A DNA stretch of 64,000 nt, from assembly GCF_021172145.1 (NCBI RefSeq), contig NZ_CP089095.1, forward strand, positions 2,953,063 through 3,017,062, read 5' to 3'. Source of the stretch: Flavobacterium cyclinae (lineage in GTDB: Bacteria; Bacteroidota; Bacteroidia; Flavobacteriales; Flavobacteriaceae). How positions within the stretch are numbered: position 1 is the first letter of the stretch; every line of letters begins with the position of its first letter. Shown here piece by piece: positions 26,754 through 34,002 of the stretch. The notes below the pieces were generated by a model. That model searched no databases and had not been told where the DNA came from. It saw nothing but the letters and a program-made list of their open reading frames with translations. The position numbers and the translations under genes were made by a program.

Positions 26754-29546
26754 TTAATCAATTGTTATTTCGTCTATAAAAATAAAGGCATCACCACCAG
26801 CACCTTGATGCCAATCTGGTAATTTACCAAAGTTTTTTGCGATTACTTTTACGTAACGTGCTGTTTTCTTCTTGTCTAAAAGAACTCCAAATTCTCTAGT
26901 AAATGAATTTTCATCTTTAGGATCAATTCCACTATTTTTAGCAATATCAAGACTTCCAACAGAAGTAAAATTGACATTATCTGTTGAAATAAAAAACTCC
27001 AAATAAGTAGGCATCAAAATCCAAGAACGACTATCTTGTAGAAAATTTGCCTTAAACGAATTTAACTCTTTCACTTCTTTTAAATCCACCACCGCTTCAA
27101 AATCCTGACTTTGATAGCCTTGCCAATCGCCTTTTCTCCAGTTTTCGGTTCCTAAAATACCATCTAACAACCCTTCTGGACCACCGGCATGATATTGCGG
27201 ATTGTAAACCGATTTAATATTGATGCTGTAATTGTTTGGTTTTTTGAAAAACGTTGCAGAAATGGTGTTACTTAATTCTCTATATTTATTGATTGAATAA
27301 GCGTAAATTTTTATTGATTTAGAAATTTCAAAAGGCGAAGTATATTCTACAAAATCTTCTGTATTTGTGAATGAATAGTATATTTTATCATTATTTTGAG
27401 ATTTCATTTCAATTTTCAATTTATCTTTAAAAGCTTTGCTTTCAGCTTGAATTACTGGAACCTCAACAATAGTAGGATCAGCTGCAAATGCTAATATTTC
27501 TATAGCCTCCGAATCGAAATATTCAATTGTATTGACTTTTGAATCTTTTAAAATTACAATAGATGTATTATCCTCAAAGTTTAATTTAATTTTTTCAAAA
27601 TAAGGTTTTGTTTTATCCCAAGCATTTCCTCCAGGTGTTACTTGATACATTCCCATCGAACTCAATACATACCAAGCGCTCATTTGTCCGCAGTCTTCGT
27701 TTCCAATTAAACCATCGGGTGTATTGGTGTAAAAATTATCTAAAATATACTTGACTTTTTCATTCGTTTTTTCTGGTTTTCCTACATAATTGTACAAATA
27801 CGCCATGTGATGACTTGGTTCGTTCCCGTGTGCATATTGTCCGATTAAACCGGTAACATCTACTTGTTCTCTACCGGTAGTTTTGCTTTCGCTGTTGAAC
27901 ATTTCGTCTAATTTGGCTTCAAATTTTTCGGGTCCGCCATAAGCTTGAATCATTCCCTCAATATCTTGTGGTACGAAAAAAGAATATTGCCACGAATTAC
28001 CTTCGGTAAAATTATTATTGACTTCTCTTGGGTCGAAAGGTTTGTCCCAACCGCCATTTTTCTTTGGACGCATAAAACCGGTTTCCCAATCGAAAATGTT
28101 TTTCCAGTTTTGAGAGCGTTTCATGAAATATTGGTAATCTTCATGATTTTCTAAAATTGCTGCCATTTGAGCAATACACCAATCGTCATAAGCATATTCT
28201 AAAGTTTTAGAAACGCTTTCGTGTTCGTCGTCAATCGAAATGAAACCGTTTTTCTTGTAGGCATCCAAGCCTAAAACATCACGCATAGCAGAAGCTTTAC
28301 TCGCTTCAAAGGCTTTTTCGTAATCAAAACCTTTTATTCCTTTTACCATCGCATCAGCAATTACAGAAACCGAATGATAGCCAATCATACAATCCGTTTC
28401 ATTGGAAGCTAATTCCCAAACCGGTAATCTTCCTCCTTGTTCATATTGTTTGATAAAGGTGTTGATGTAATCAGCTGTACGTTTTTTATCAATCAAAGTA
28501 TACAACGGATGCGCGCCTCTAAACGTGTCCCAAAGCGAAAAAACCGTGTAGTAATCAAATCCTTCTGCAACATGAATTTTGTTGTCTCTACCGCGATATT
28601 TTCCGTCTAAATCTTGTGCAATATTTGGTTGCATCATGGTGTGATATAAAGCCGTGTAGAAAATCGCTAATTTATCTTTATCATCAGATGTGACTTCAAT
28701 TTTTGATAATTCTTTGTTCCAAGCCGCAATAGCATCTTTATGAACTTTATCGAAATCCCAATGTTTAATTTCAGAACTATTTAATTTAGCTCCTTCATAA
28801 CTTGTTGGTGAAAGTGATACTTTTACGAGAATTTTTTCTCCTTTTTTGACTTTTTTGAAAAAGAACACCCCGCTATTTTCTAATTCATTAAGAAAATCTA
28901 CCCCTTTTTTAGGTATTAAAGTCATTTCTAAAGGAACATTAAACTCGATTCTTGCATAAACATATTGATCTCTTGCCCAAGCTTCACTTCTTCGTAATAC
29001 TTCTATAGTTTTATCATCGATTACTCGAATTCTTCCTTCTAATAATTTGTCTCGATGATTCAAATCTAAAATAATATTGGCTAGTCCTGCTTTATTAAAC
29101 GTATATTCATGAAAACCTACCCGAGTTGAAGTAGTTAAACGCACATCGATATTGTGTTTGTCTAATTTTACGGAGTAAAATCCAGCGGAAGCTTTTTCAT
29201 TCGCATGTGAAAAAGTAGAAGAATACACTTTGTTATCAAATGAAGGTTCCCCCATTGTAGGCATCAACATTATATCGCCATAATCCGAAACACCGGTTCC
29301 GTTCAAATGCGTATGCGAAAATCCGTAAATCACATTATCGGAATAATGATAACCACCACAACCATCCCAACTGCCGTCAATTCTAGTATCAGGAGACAAT
29401 TGCACCATTCCGTATGGCAAAGTAGCTCCAGGAAACGTGTGTCCATGACCTCCTGTTCCGATAAATGGATTTACATGTTTGGCATAATCTTGCGCTTGGG
29501 AAATAGTAGTAGTTAAAAAGGCTAAAGCGATAAGAAATGGTTTCAT
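26754..29546 (-). CDS. GH92 family alpha-mannosidase
   Basis: A 930-residue exported glycoside hydrolase. After a signal peptide (1-18, ending SQAQ) comes the GH92 N-terminal signature YAKHVNPFIGTGGHGHTFPG and GYHYSD, then the catalytic barrel (about 260-680) with WDTFRGAHPLYTL and GNEPSHHMAYLY. The C-terminus (about 775-930) looks like a discoidin/F5-8 type C carbohydrate-binding domain, preceded by a chitobiase-like C-terminal module near 690-770. GH92 enzymes are calcium-dependent exo-alpha-mannosidases acting on N-glycans or mannans. There is no SusC/D pair adjacent, so this is not a full utilisation locus. Confidence 0.93.
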   Translation of the reverse strand: MKPFLIALAFLTTTISQAQDYAKHVNPFIGTGGHGHTFPGATLPYGMVQLSPDTRIDGSWDGCGGYHYSDNVIYGFSHTHLNGTGVSDYGDIMLMPTMGEPSFDNKVYSSTFSHANEKASAGFYSVKLDKHNIDVRLTTSTRVGFHEYTFNKAGLANIILDLNHRDKLLEGRIRVIDDKTIEVLRRSEAWARDQYVYARIEFNVPLEMTLIPKKGVDFLNELENSGVFFFKKVKKGEKILVKVSLSPTSYEGAKLNSSEIKHWDFDKVHKDAIAAWNKELSKIEVTSDDKDKLAIFYTALYHTMMQPNIAQDLDGKYRGRDNKIHVAEGFDYYTVFSLWDTFRGAHPLYTLIDKKRTADYINTFIKQYEQGGRLPVWELASNETDCMIGYHSVSVIADAMVKGIKGFDYEKAFEASKASAMRDVLGLDAYKKNGFISIDDEHESVSKTLEYAYDDWCIAQMAAILENHEDYQYFMKRSQNWKNIFDWETGFMRPKKNGGWDKPFDPREVNNNFTEGNSWQYSFFVPQDIEGMIQAYGGPEKFEAKLDEMFNSESKTTGREQVDVTGLIGQYAHGNEPSHHMAYLYNYVGKPEKTNEKVKYILDNFYTNTPDGLIGNEDCGQMSAWYVLSSMGMYQVTPGGNAWDKTKPYFEKIKLNFEDNTSIVILKDSKVNTIEYFDSEAIEILAFAADPTIVEVPVIQAESKAFKDKLKIEMKSQNNDKIYYSFTNTEDFVEYTSPFEISKSIKIYAYSINKYRELSNTISATFFKKPNNYSINIKSVYNPQYHAGGPEGLLDGILGTENWRKGDWQGYQSQDFEAVVDLKEVKELNSFKANFLQDSRSWILMPTYLEFFISTDNVNFTSVGSLDIAKNSGIDPKDENSFTREFGVLLDKKKTARYVKVIAKNFGKLPDWHQGAGGDAFIFIDEITID

Positions 29547-29644
29547 GTTGTGGTGTTGAAAAAATTTCTTAAAGGTAAAAATATTTTCTTTTTTTACGTC
29601 TGATAACTCAGATTTTATGGATTATCGAAAAGATAAAAATTAAA

Positions 29645-29688
29645 ACCGCAGATTCGCAGATTTAGTATTTAATCTGCGAATCTGCGGT
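29645..29688 (-). terminator. Perfect 18-base-pair palindrome, likely terminator
   Basis: Arms 29645-29662 and 29671-29688 (ACCGCAGATTCGCAGATT and its exact complement) flank the loop TAGTATTT. On the minus strand, after the 135-residue gene, the hairpin is followed by TTTTAATTTTT. It also belongs by sequence to the CAGATT/CGGATT dispersed repeat type seen at 20015-20092 and 49175-49237, so termination may be a borrowed role. Confidence 0.7.
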
Positions 29689-29702
29689 AATCTTTTTAAA
29701 AT

Positions 29703-30110
29703 CTAATTCGCGAAAACGCCTCTTTTGTTTATGATTGGCAAATCGGCAGTAGCTTTTTCGTTGATGGTGTTTACTCGGAACACGAAGGTTTTATCGTATA
29801 ATTGTCCGTTTGCGAAATACGACAATAGGAATTCGTTGTTCAATTGTAAAACATTATTTTCTAACAATTCAACTTTAACGGCGGTTCTTGGTTCAACTTT
29901 AGCAAACGCATGACGGAATGTTCCTGTTTTGCGTTCTTCTCCATTGATTAAACCATATGCACGAGAAACTACCATAGCCATTTCCAATAAATTATCGGTA
30001 TCGTTTACTAAGTAAGCGTACCAAGAATTCTCCATAAAATCGTCGTTCCATTCTTGAAAAGCTACAATGTGAACGCCTTCAACTTTTGGGATGATAATGT
30101 CTTTTTTCAT
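29703..30110 (-). CDS. Conserved Bacteroidota protein next to pheS
   Basis: This 135-residue protein has no signal peptide or membrane helix. It reads as a beta-rich domain (HIVAFQEWND, WYAYLVNDT, KVELLENNVLQLNNEFLLSYF, KTFVFRVNTI). From memory, similar proteins sit beside phenylalanyl-tRNA synthetase genes in Flavobacteriia; this placement has led to them being named after the synthetase without evidence of such activity. Function unknown. It starts 36 bases after the pheS stop and has a strong palindrome behind it. Confidence 0.65.
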   Translation of the reverse strand: MKKDIIIPKVEGVHIVAFQEWNDDFMENSWYAYLVNDTDNLLEMAMVVSRAYGLINGEERKTGTFRHAFAKVEPRTAVKVELLENNVLQLNNEFLLSYFANGQLYDKTFVFRVNTINEKATADLPIINKRGVFAN

Positions 30111-30145
30111 AATAGTAAGTGAGATTGCTTCGTTCCTTGCAATGA

Positions 30146-31168
30146 CTAAATTGATGATTTAAATTGCTCTAAGAAACGCACATCGTTTTCGTAAAACATA
30201 CGGATATCGCCAATTTGGTATAACAACATGGCAATACGCTCTACTCCCATTCCGAAAGCGAAACCAGTATGTTCATCAGGATTGATGCCGCAGTTTTTCA
30301 ATACGTTTGGATCTACCATTCCACAACCACCAATTTCTAACCAACCGGTTCCTTTGGTGATTCTGTAATCGGTTTCTGTTTTTAATCCCCAATAAATATC
30401 GATTTCAGCACTTGGTTCTGTAAATGGGAAATACGAAGGACGTAAACGAATTTTTGATTTTCCGAACATTTCTTTCGTGAAATACAACAACGTCTGTTTT
30501 AAATCGGCAAAGGAAACGTCTTTATCAATATACAATCCTTCCACTTGATGAAAAATACAGTGCGAACGCGAAGAAACAGCCTCGTTACGGAACACTCTTC
30601 CTGGAGAAATTGTACGAATTGGCGGTTTGTTGTTTTCCATGTAACGCACTTGTACTGATGACGTATGGGTACGCAATAAAACATCTGGATTCGTTTGAAT
30701 AAAAAACGTATCCTGCATATCTCTTGCTGGGTGATATTCTGGTAAATTTAATGCTGTAAAGTTGTGCCAATCGTCTTCGATTTCTGGACCTTCAGACACG
30801 TTGAAACCAATGGTTGAAAAAATATCAATCATTTGATTTTTTACAATAGAGATTGGGTGGCGCGAACCAATGTTCATTGCTTCTCCCGGACGCGTTGTGT
30901 CGCCGTAAATTCCTTTTGCTTCTTCTTTATTTTCTAAAGCATCTTGAATGGCTTTTACCTTTTCTTCTGCCGAAGTTTTCAATTCGTTGATTACTTGACC
31001 AAATTCTTTCTTTTGTTCGTTTGGAACATTTTTGAATTCGGCAAAAAAGTCTTTCAACAAGCCTTTACTTCCTAAATACTTGATTCGGAAAGCTTCTAAT
31101 TGTTCTTTATTATCGGTTTGAAAAGCTTTTACTTCTTCAATATGGGCTTTAATCGTTTCTATCATCAC
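30146..31168 (-). CDS. pheS: Phenylalanyl-tRNA synthetase alpha subunit
   Basis: A 340-residue class II synthetase catalytic subunit. The N-terminal coiled coil (about 1-85, YLGSKGLLKDFF) is followed by motif 2 (GRVFRNEAVSSRSHCIFHQVEG) and motif 3 (GFAFGMGVERIAMLLY). PSYFPFTEPSAEID is typical of PheS. The pheT partner is not adjacent, which is common in Bacteroidota. Confidence 0.97.
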   Translation of the reverse strand: MMIETIKAHIEEVKAFQTDNKEQLEAFRIKYLGSKGLLKDFFAEFKNVPNEQKKEFGQVINELKTSAEEKVKAIQDALENKEEAKGIYGDTTRPGEAMNIGSRHPISIVKNQMIDIFSTIGFNVSEGPEIEDDWHNFTALNLPEYHPARDMQDTFFIQTNPDVLLRTHTSSVQVRYMENNKPPIRTISPGRVFRNEAVSSRSHCIFHQVEGLYIDKDVSFADLKQTLLYFTKEMFGKSKIRLRPSYFPFTEPSAEIDIYWGLKTETDYRITKGTGWLEIGGCGMVDPNVLKNCGINPDEHTGFAFGMGVERIAMLLYQIGDIRMFYENDVRFLEQFKSSI

Positions 31169-31207
31169 TCGTTGTATAAAGGTGCAAATTTATGGATTTT
31201 TAATGAA

Positions 31208-31274
31208 AGTAAACAGTCTCAGTCACAGTTTTCAGAATTTACAAATTTGCCAACTGCGACTGCGACTGAAAACT
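31208..31274. repeat. CAGTC hairpin element B
   Basis: Arms 31208-31230 (contains CAGTCTCAGTCACAG) and 31251-31274 (contains CTGCGACTGCGACTG) are imperfect inverted repeats. The element lies between the stop of the 118-residue gene, which it touches, and pheS. Confidence 0.7.
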
Positions 31275-31629
31275 AATCTATCAATTCTTTCTCTAAAAAG
31301 TAACTCACTATCGCTTCTTTCATTAGTACGGCTTGTTCGCCTGCTTTTAGTGGTGGTAATTCTTCTTTTACTTTATAATGCGGCCAACCATCGTTGTCGA
31401 AATATTCAAATTCGTAGTAACCGTAAGGTTCTAACAAACGACAAATGGCAATATGCATTAGGTTTACTTTTTCGTCTTTTTTGAAAGTAGCATGAATTTT
31501 TCCTAATTCTTGTACGCCAATTAAATAGATGATTCCCTCTAAATCAAGGGTTTCACCATCTGCGAATTTATTTGATAATATAGTGACAACGCTTTCCCAA
31601 CGCTGTTTTAATTGTTCGTCTCTTGACAT
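31273..31629 (-). CDS. Conserved hypothetical protein (118 aa)
   Basis: The protein from MSRDEQLKQRWESVV has no export signal. It is mostly helical with a VQELGKIHATFKKDEKVNLMHIAICRLL block and an aromatic stretch (YGYYEFEYFDNDGWPHYK). I recognise it only as a conserved small Bacteroidota protein of unknown function. The frame extends to 31740 but those codons cross word repeats and the promoter, so 31629 is chosen. It lies upstream of pheS on the same strand. Confidence 0.7.
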   Translation of the reverse strand: MSRDEQLKQRWESVVTILSNKFADGETLDLEGIIYLIGVQELGKIHATFKKDEKVNLMHIAICRLLEPYGYYEFEYFDNDGWPHYKVKEELPPLKAGEQAVLMKEAIVSYFLEKELID

Positions 31630-31644
31630 GTTTTTGGGTTTAAG

Positions 31645-31698
31645 GTGATGGGTGATGGGTGATGGGTTCCAATGACCAATTACCGATAACCAATTACC
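31645..31698. repeat. Two word arrays in the leader of the 118-aa gene
   Basis: Three perfect tandem copies of GTGATGG (31645-31665) are followed by two direct copies of ACCAATTACC (31675-31684 and 31689-31698) with related words between. Both arrays lie between the promoter at 31709-31740 and the start codon at 31629, so they would be in the 5' leader RNA. Confidence 0.75.
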
Positions 31699-31708
31699 AA
31701 ATTTCTTG

Positions 31709-31740
31709 CAAAGATAACAACAGAAAACCACTTTCAACAA
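31709..31740 (-). promoter_or_regulatory. Promoter of the 118-aa gene / pheS unit
   Basis: On the minus strand, TATCTTTG (31716-31709) is preceded by TTG at 31740-31738 (21-base spacer) or 31737-31735 (18-base spacer). On the opposite strand a TATCTTTG at 31747-31754 may serve the divergent CvpA gene. Confidence 0.65.
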
Positions 31741-31777
31741 TTCTTTTATCTTTGTTCTTTATTCTATTTTCTTTCAA

Positions 31778-32356
31778 ATGAGTTTTATTGATATTGTTTT
31801 TGCGGTTTTATTAGGTTTTGCGGTTTATAAAGGGTTGAAAAACGGACTTTTTGTTGAAGTAGCTTCTTTTGTGGCTTTGATATTAGGAGTTTATGTTGCC
31901 ATTAAGTTTTCAGGTTTTGTGGGTGCGTTTTTTTCAGAAACATTCCCAACTTGGAATCCAAAATATTTAGAAATCACAGCTTTTATCATTACTTTTTTAT
32001 TGGTAGTAATTGGCATTCATTTAAGCGCAAAAATTCTAACCAAATTAGCAGATTTTGCATTTTTAGGTTGGATTAACAAATTAGCCGGTGTGATTTTTAG
32101 CTTGTTGAAAACCATTTTAGCGTTGAGTGTTGTGCTTTTTATTTTGGAGAAAATCAATATTGACAACATGCTGCTTTCAAAAGAGACACAAGAGAGTTCC
32201 ATTTTTTATAATCCAATTCAGAATATTTCAAAAGCGATTTATCCTACGATTGAAGGGTGGTATACTGAAATAAGTGAAAAGGCAAAAGGTAAAAGTAAAA
32301 AGGATAATGGTGATGGTGAACAATTGCAGTCATCAGAGGAGGAAAGTAAAAATTAA
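31778..32356 (+). CDS. CvpA family membrane protein
   Basis: A 192-residue inner-membrane protein with four hydrophobic helices (about 3-20, 28-45, 65-85, 102-125) and the CvpA pattern FIDIVFAVLLGFAVYKGLKNGL and GWINKLAGVIFSLLKTIL. The C-terminal 40 residues are charged (EKAKGKSKKDNGDGEQ). Family members are needed for colicin V production or envelope stress tolerance, with the mechanism unknown. Its stop overlaps the convergent 108-residue gene by 4 bases. Confidence 0.88.
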   Translation: MSFIDIVFAVLLGFAVYKGLKNGLFVEVASFVALILGVYVAIKFSGFVGAFFSETFPTWNPKYLEITAFIITFLLVVIGIHLSAKILTKLADFAFLGWINKLAGVIFSLLKTILALSVVLFILEKINIDNMLLSKETQESSIFYNPIQNISKAIYPTIEGWYTEISEKAKGKSKKDNGDGEQLQSSEEESKN

Positions 32357-32679
32357 ATTTTACTATTTATTAGTCTTATTATTTTATTAAAATCTTCATT
32401 ATATTTATTAGAACTTAAATATTCCCAATTACCTTCGTTTTGTAAGGTAATTTTAAATAAAATAGGTTCTTCTTTAGCAAAAATTCGAGCGTTGAAAAAT
32501 AAAATTTGGTACAATTGAAAATACCATTTTTTTCTTGAATCAATTATTTCAATTGATTTTACTTCTGAAAAATTAAAAGTTCTAAATTCCCAATAATCAA
32601 TAGCTTTTATCTCAAAGTAATCAGTATATACTTTAATAATTGGATAGCCTTTTGCTTCAAAAACGATTGGTTCTTTCAT
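32353..32679 (-). CDS. Hypothetical protein downstream of batE (108 aa)
   Basis: Not recognised. The sequence is a run of short aromatic-rich strands (PIIKVYTDYFEIKAIDYWEFRTFNFSEVKSIEI) and a final helix (DFNKIIRLINSKI), an arrangement resembling bacterial PH-like domains. It has no signal peptide or membrane helix. It lies 37 bases behind batE on the same strand, with a CTGAACAC word array filling the spacer, and may be the last gene of the bat transcript. Confidence 0.6.
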   Translation of the reverse strand: MKEPIVFEAKGYPIIKVYTDYFEIKAIDYWEFRTFNFSEVKSIEIIDSRKKWYFQLYQILFFNARIFAKEEPILFKITLQNEGNWEYLSSNKYNEDFNKIIRLINSKI

Positions 32680-32687
32680 CCTATTTT

Positions 32688-32716
32688 CTGAACACTTTCA
32701 ACTGAACACTGAACAC
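32688..32716. repeat. CTGAACAC word array between batE and the 108-aa gene
   Basis: CTGAACAC occurs at 32688-32695, 32702-32709 and 32709-32716. The same word appears inside CAGTC element C (41081-41154), which links the two repeat types. The array begins 8 bases before the downstream start and reaches the batE stop. Confidence 0.7.
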
Positions 32717-33474
32717 TATTCCTTCACTTCCCTAATCGCTTCTTTGTCAATCCACGCTTTGGTTTTGTCGGTTAGTTCAACTTGTTTCCAGTTGCCTAAT
32801 TCTTCTAAGACGAAGACTTTTGTTCCTTCGTGAAGCGTTACCACATCTTCAGAACTGTTTTTTGGTTCGGCTTTCAAAGTTGTTGCTTCTGCAAAAACGA
32901 TGGCTGGATTGTAATTCGCATCATATTTCTTCTGTAAAAAAGCCGAAAAAACGGTTACGCCAATTCCGACTAAAAACAATAGAAACAAACTGAAAAAAGT
33001 GCGTTTTAAAAACACGGTATTTCCAAAATAATATCCAAGAAAAGTAAGCAAAGTCAATAAAGCCATAAAAACAGCATTCCAAGCCCAAGTATCATAATGA
33101 AATATGCTTGTGAACTCTTTTACCATTTTCTTAAAACCGACTTCTGGAAGCACTTTAATGTCGTCTATTGCCATTTTTTGCGCAAAAGATAAGTTGATGT
33201 GAATGGCTTCGTCATCTGGGTTTAAAAGCAATGCTTTTTCGTAATTGTAAATCGATGGCGCTACTTTTCCTAGTTTGTAATAGCAATTGGCCAAATTAAA
33301 ATATAAATCGGCCGATTCGTTGCCTTGGTTTACAATACTTTCAAAAGATTGTAAAGCTTGTTCATAATCGCCTTTGTTGTATAAATCGTTTGCTTTTTTG
33401 AAGGTAACATCAATGGATTCACTTGCATTGGCGAATTGAAATGTGAATATGAAAAGGAGAATGTATTTTTTCAT
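32716..33474 (-). CDS. batE: Aerotolerance operon protein BatE (TPR and SH3)
   Basis: This 252-residue protein has a signal peptide (1-17), two or three TPR repeats (about 20-95, NKGDYEQALQSFESIV, ADLYFNLANCYYKLGK), two membrane helices near 135-180 and a C-terminal SH3-like domain (TLHEGTKVFVLEELGNWKQVEL). That is the BatE layout. BatA-E were first linked to oxygen tolerance in Bacteroides fragilis; they are thought to form an envelope complex. It is separated from batD by an inserted GxxExxY cassette. Confidence 0.88.
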   Translation of the reverse strand: MKKYILLFIFTFQFANASESIDVTFKKANDLYNKGDYEQALQSFESIVNQGNESADLYFNLANCYYKLGKVAPSIYNYEKALLLNPDDEAIHINLSFAQKMAIDDIKVLPEVGFKKMVKEFTSIFHYDTWAWNAVFMALLTLLTFLGYYFGNTVFLKRTFFSLFLLFLVGIGVTVFSAFLQKKYDANYNPAIVFAEATTLKAEPKNSSEDVVTLHEGTKVFVLEELGNWKQVELTDKTKAWIDKEAIREVKE

Positions 33475-33487
33475 TTTTAATCTTTTT

Positions 33488-34002
33488 TAACCACAAAGGG
33501 CACAAGGAAGGCACTATGAGCACTATGCTTTTATTTCAAAAATTAACCACTTAAGTGGTCACTAAGCTTTAGCTATAATATTCCGTTGATGACTCTTTGT
33601 ACTCCGTTTTTTAAAAGTTTGACATTAAAATTAATTAACAACCCCAATTTACAATCGGTCAATTTTAAATAGGTTAATAACTGTGCTAAATGAACTTCGT
33701 TTAATGTTTCAACTGCTTTGATTTCAACAATAAATTTATCTTCAATAATAATATCTATTCTATAACCAACATCTAACTTTACTTCTTTATAAACTAGAGG
33801 TAATGGTTTTTGTTTTTCAACTTTAAGATTCGATTTTTTTAACTCGTAATATAAACATTCTTCATATGCACTTTCAAGTAAACCCGGACCTAATGCTTTA
33901 TGAACTCGTAAAGCACAATCAAATACTATTTTAGAAATTTCTTGTTCCGTCATAATTCATTTTTTGGTGTTCGTTGTGCCTTCTTTGTGTCCTTTGTGGT
34001 TA
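33488..34002. mobile_element. Inverted-repeat-bounded GxxExxY cassette in the bat operon
   Basis: A 515-base unit is bounded by inverted repeats of about 36 bases: 33488-33523 and 33967-34002, matching at 31 of 36 or so positions and sharing TAACCACAAAGG at the outer ends. The outer TAA on the right is the batD stop codon; the left end is 13 bases before the batE start. The only gene inside is the GxxExxY protein. A 14-base perfect palindrome ACCACTTAAGTGGT (33546-33559) lies inside the left end. Mobility is inferred from the structure; no target duplication is evident. Confidence 0.55.
33573..33953 (-). CDS. GxxExxY protein (PD-(D/E)XK nuclease-like)
   Basis: A 126-residue protein of the GxxExxY family. 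The naming motif is GLLESAY (24-30). A PD-(D/E)XK-type site is visible as Asp67 (YRIDIII), Glu77 and Lys79 (IVEIKA), followed by QLLTY (91-95), the Q-x3-Y motif of RecB-like nucleases; all key residues are kept. No activity is established for the family as far as I know. It is the sole gene of an inverted-repeat cassette interrupting batD-batE on the same strand, and has no evident link to Bat function. Confidence 0.9.
   Translation of the reverse strand: MTEQEISKIVFDCALRVHKALGPGLLESAYEECLYYELKKSNLKVEKQKPLPLVYKEVKLDVGYRIDIIIEDKFIVEIKAVETLNEVHLAQLLTYLKLTDCKLGLLINFNVKLLKNGVQRVINGIL

Noticed and set aside
31182..31484. Open frame of 100 codons on +
   Set aside because: It crosses CAGTC element B and runs antisense to the 118-residue gene; its Leu/Ser-rich product is an artefact.
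33488..34002. Insertion sequence with transposase
   Set aside because: The only protein is nuclease-like GxxExxY, not a DDE or HUH transposase, and no target duplication is visible.
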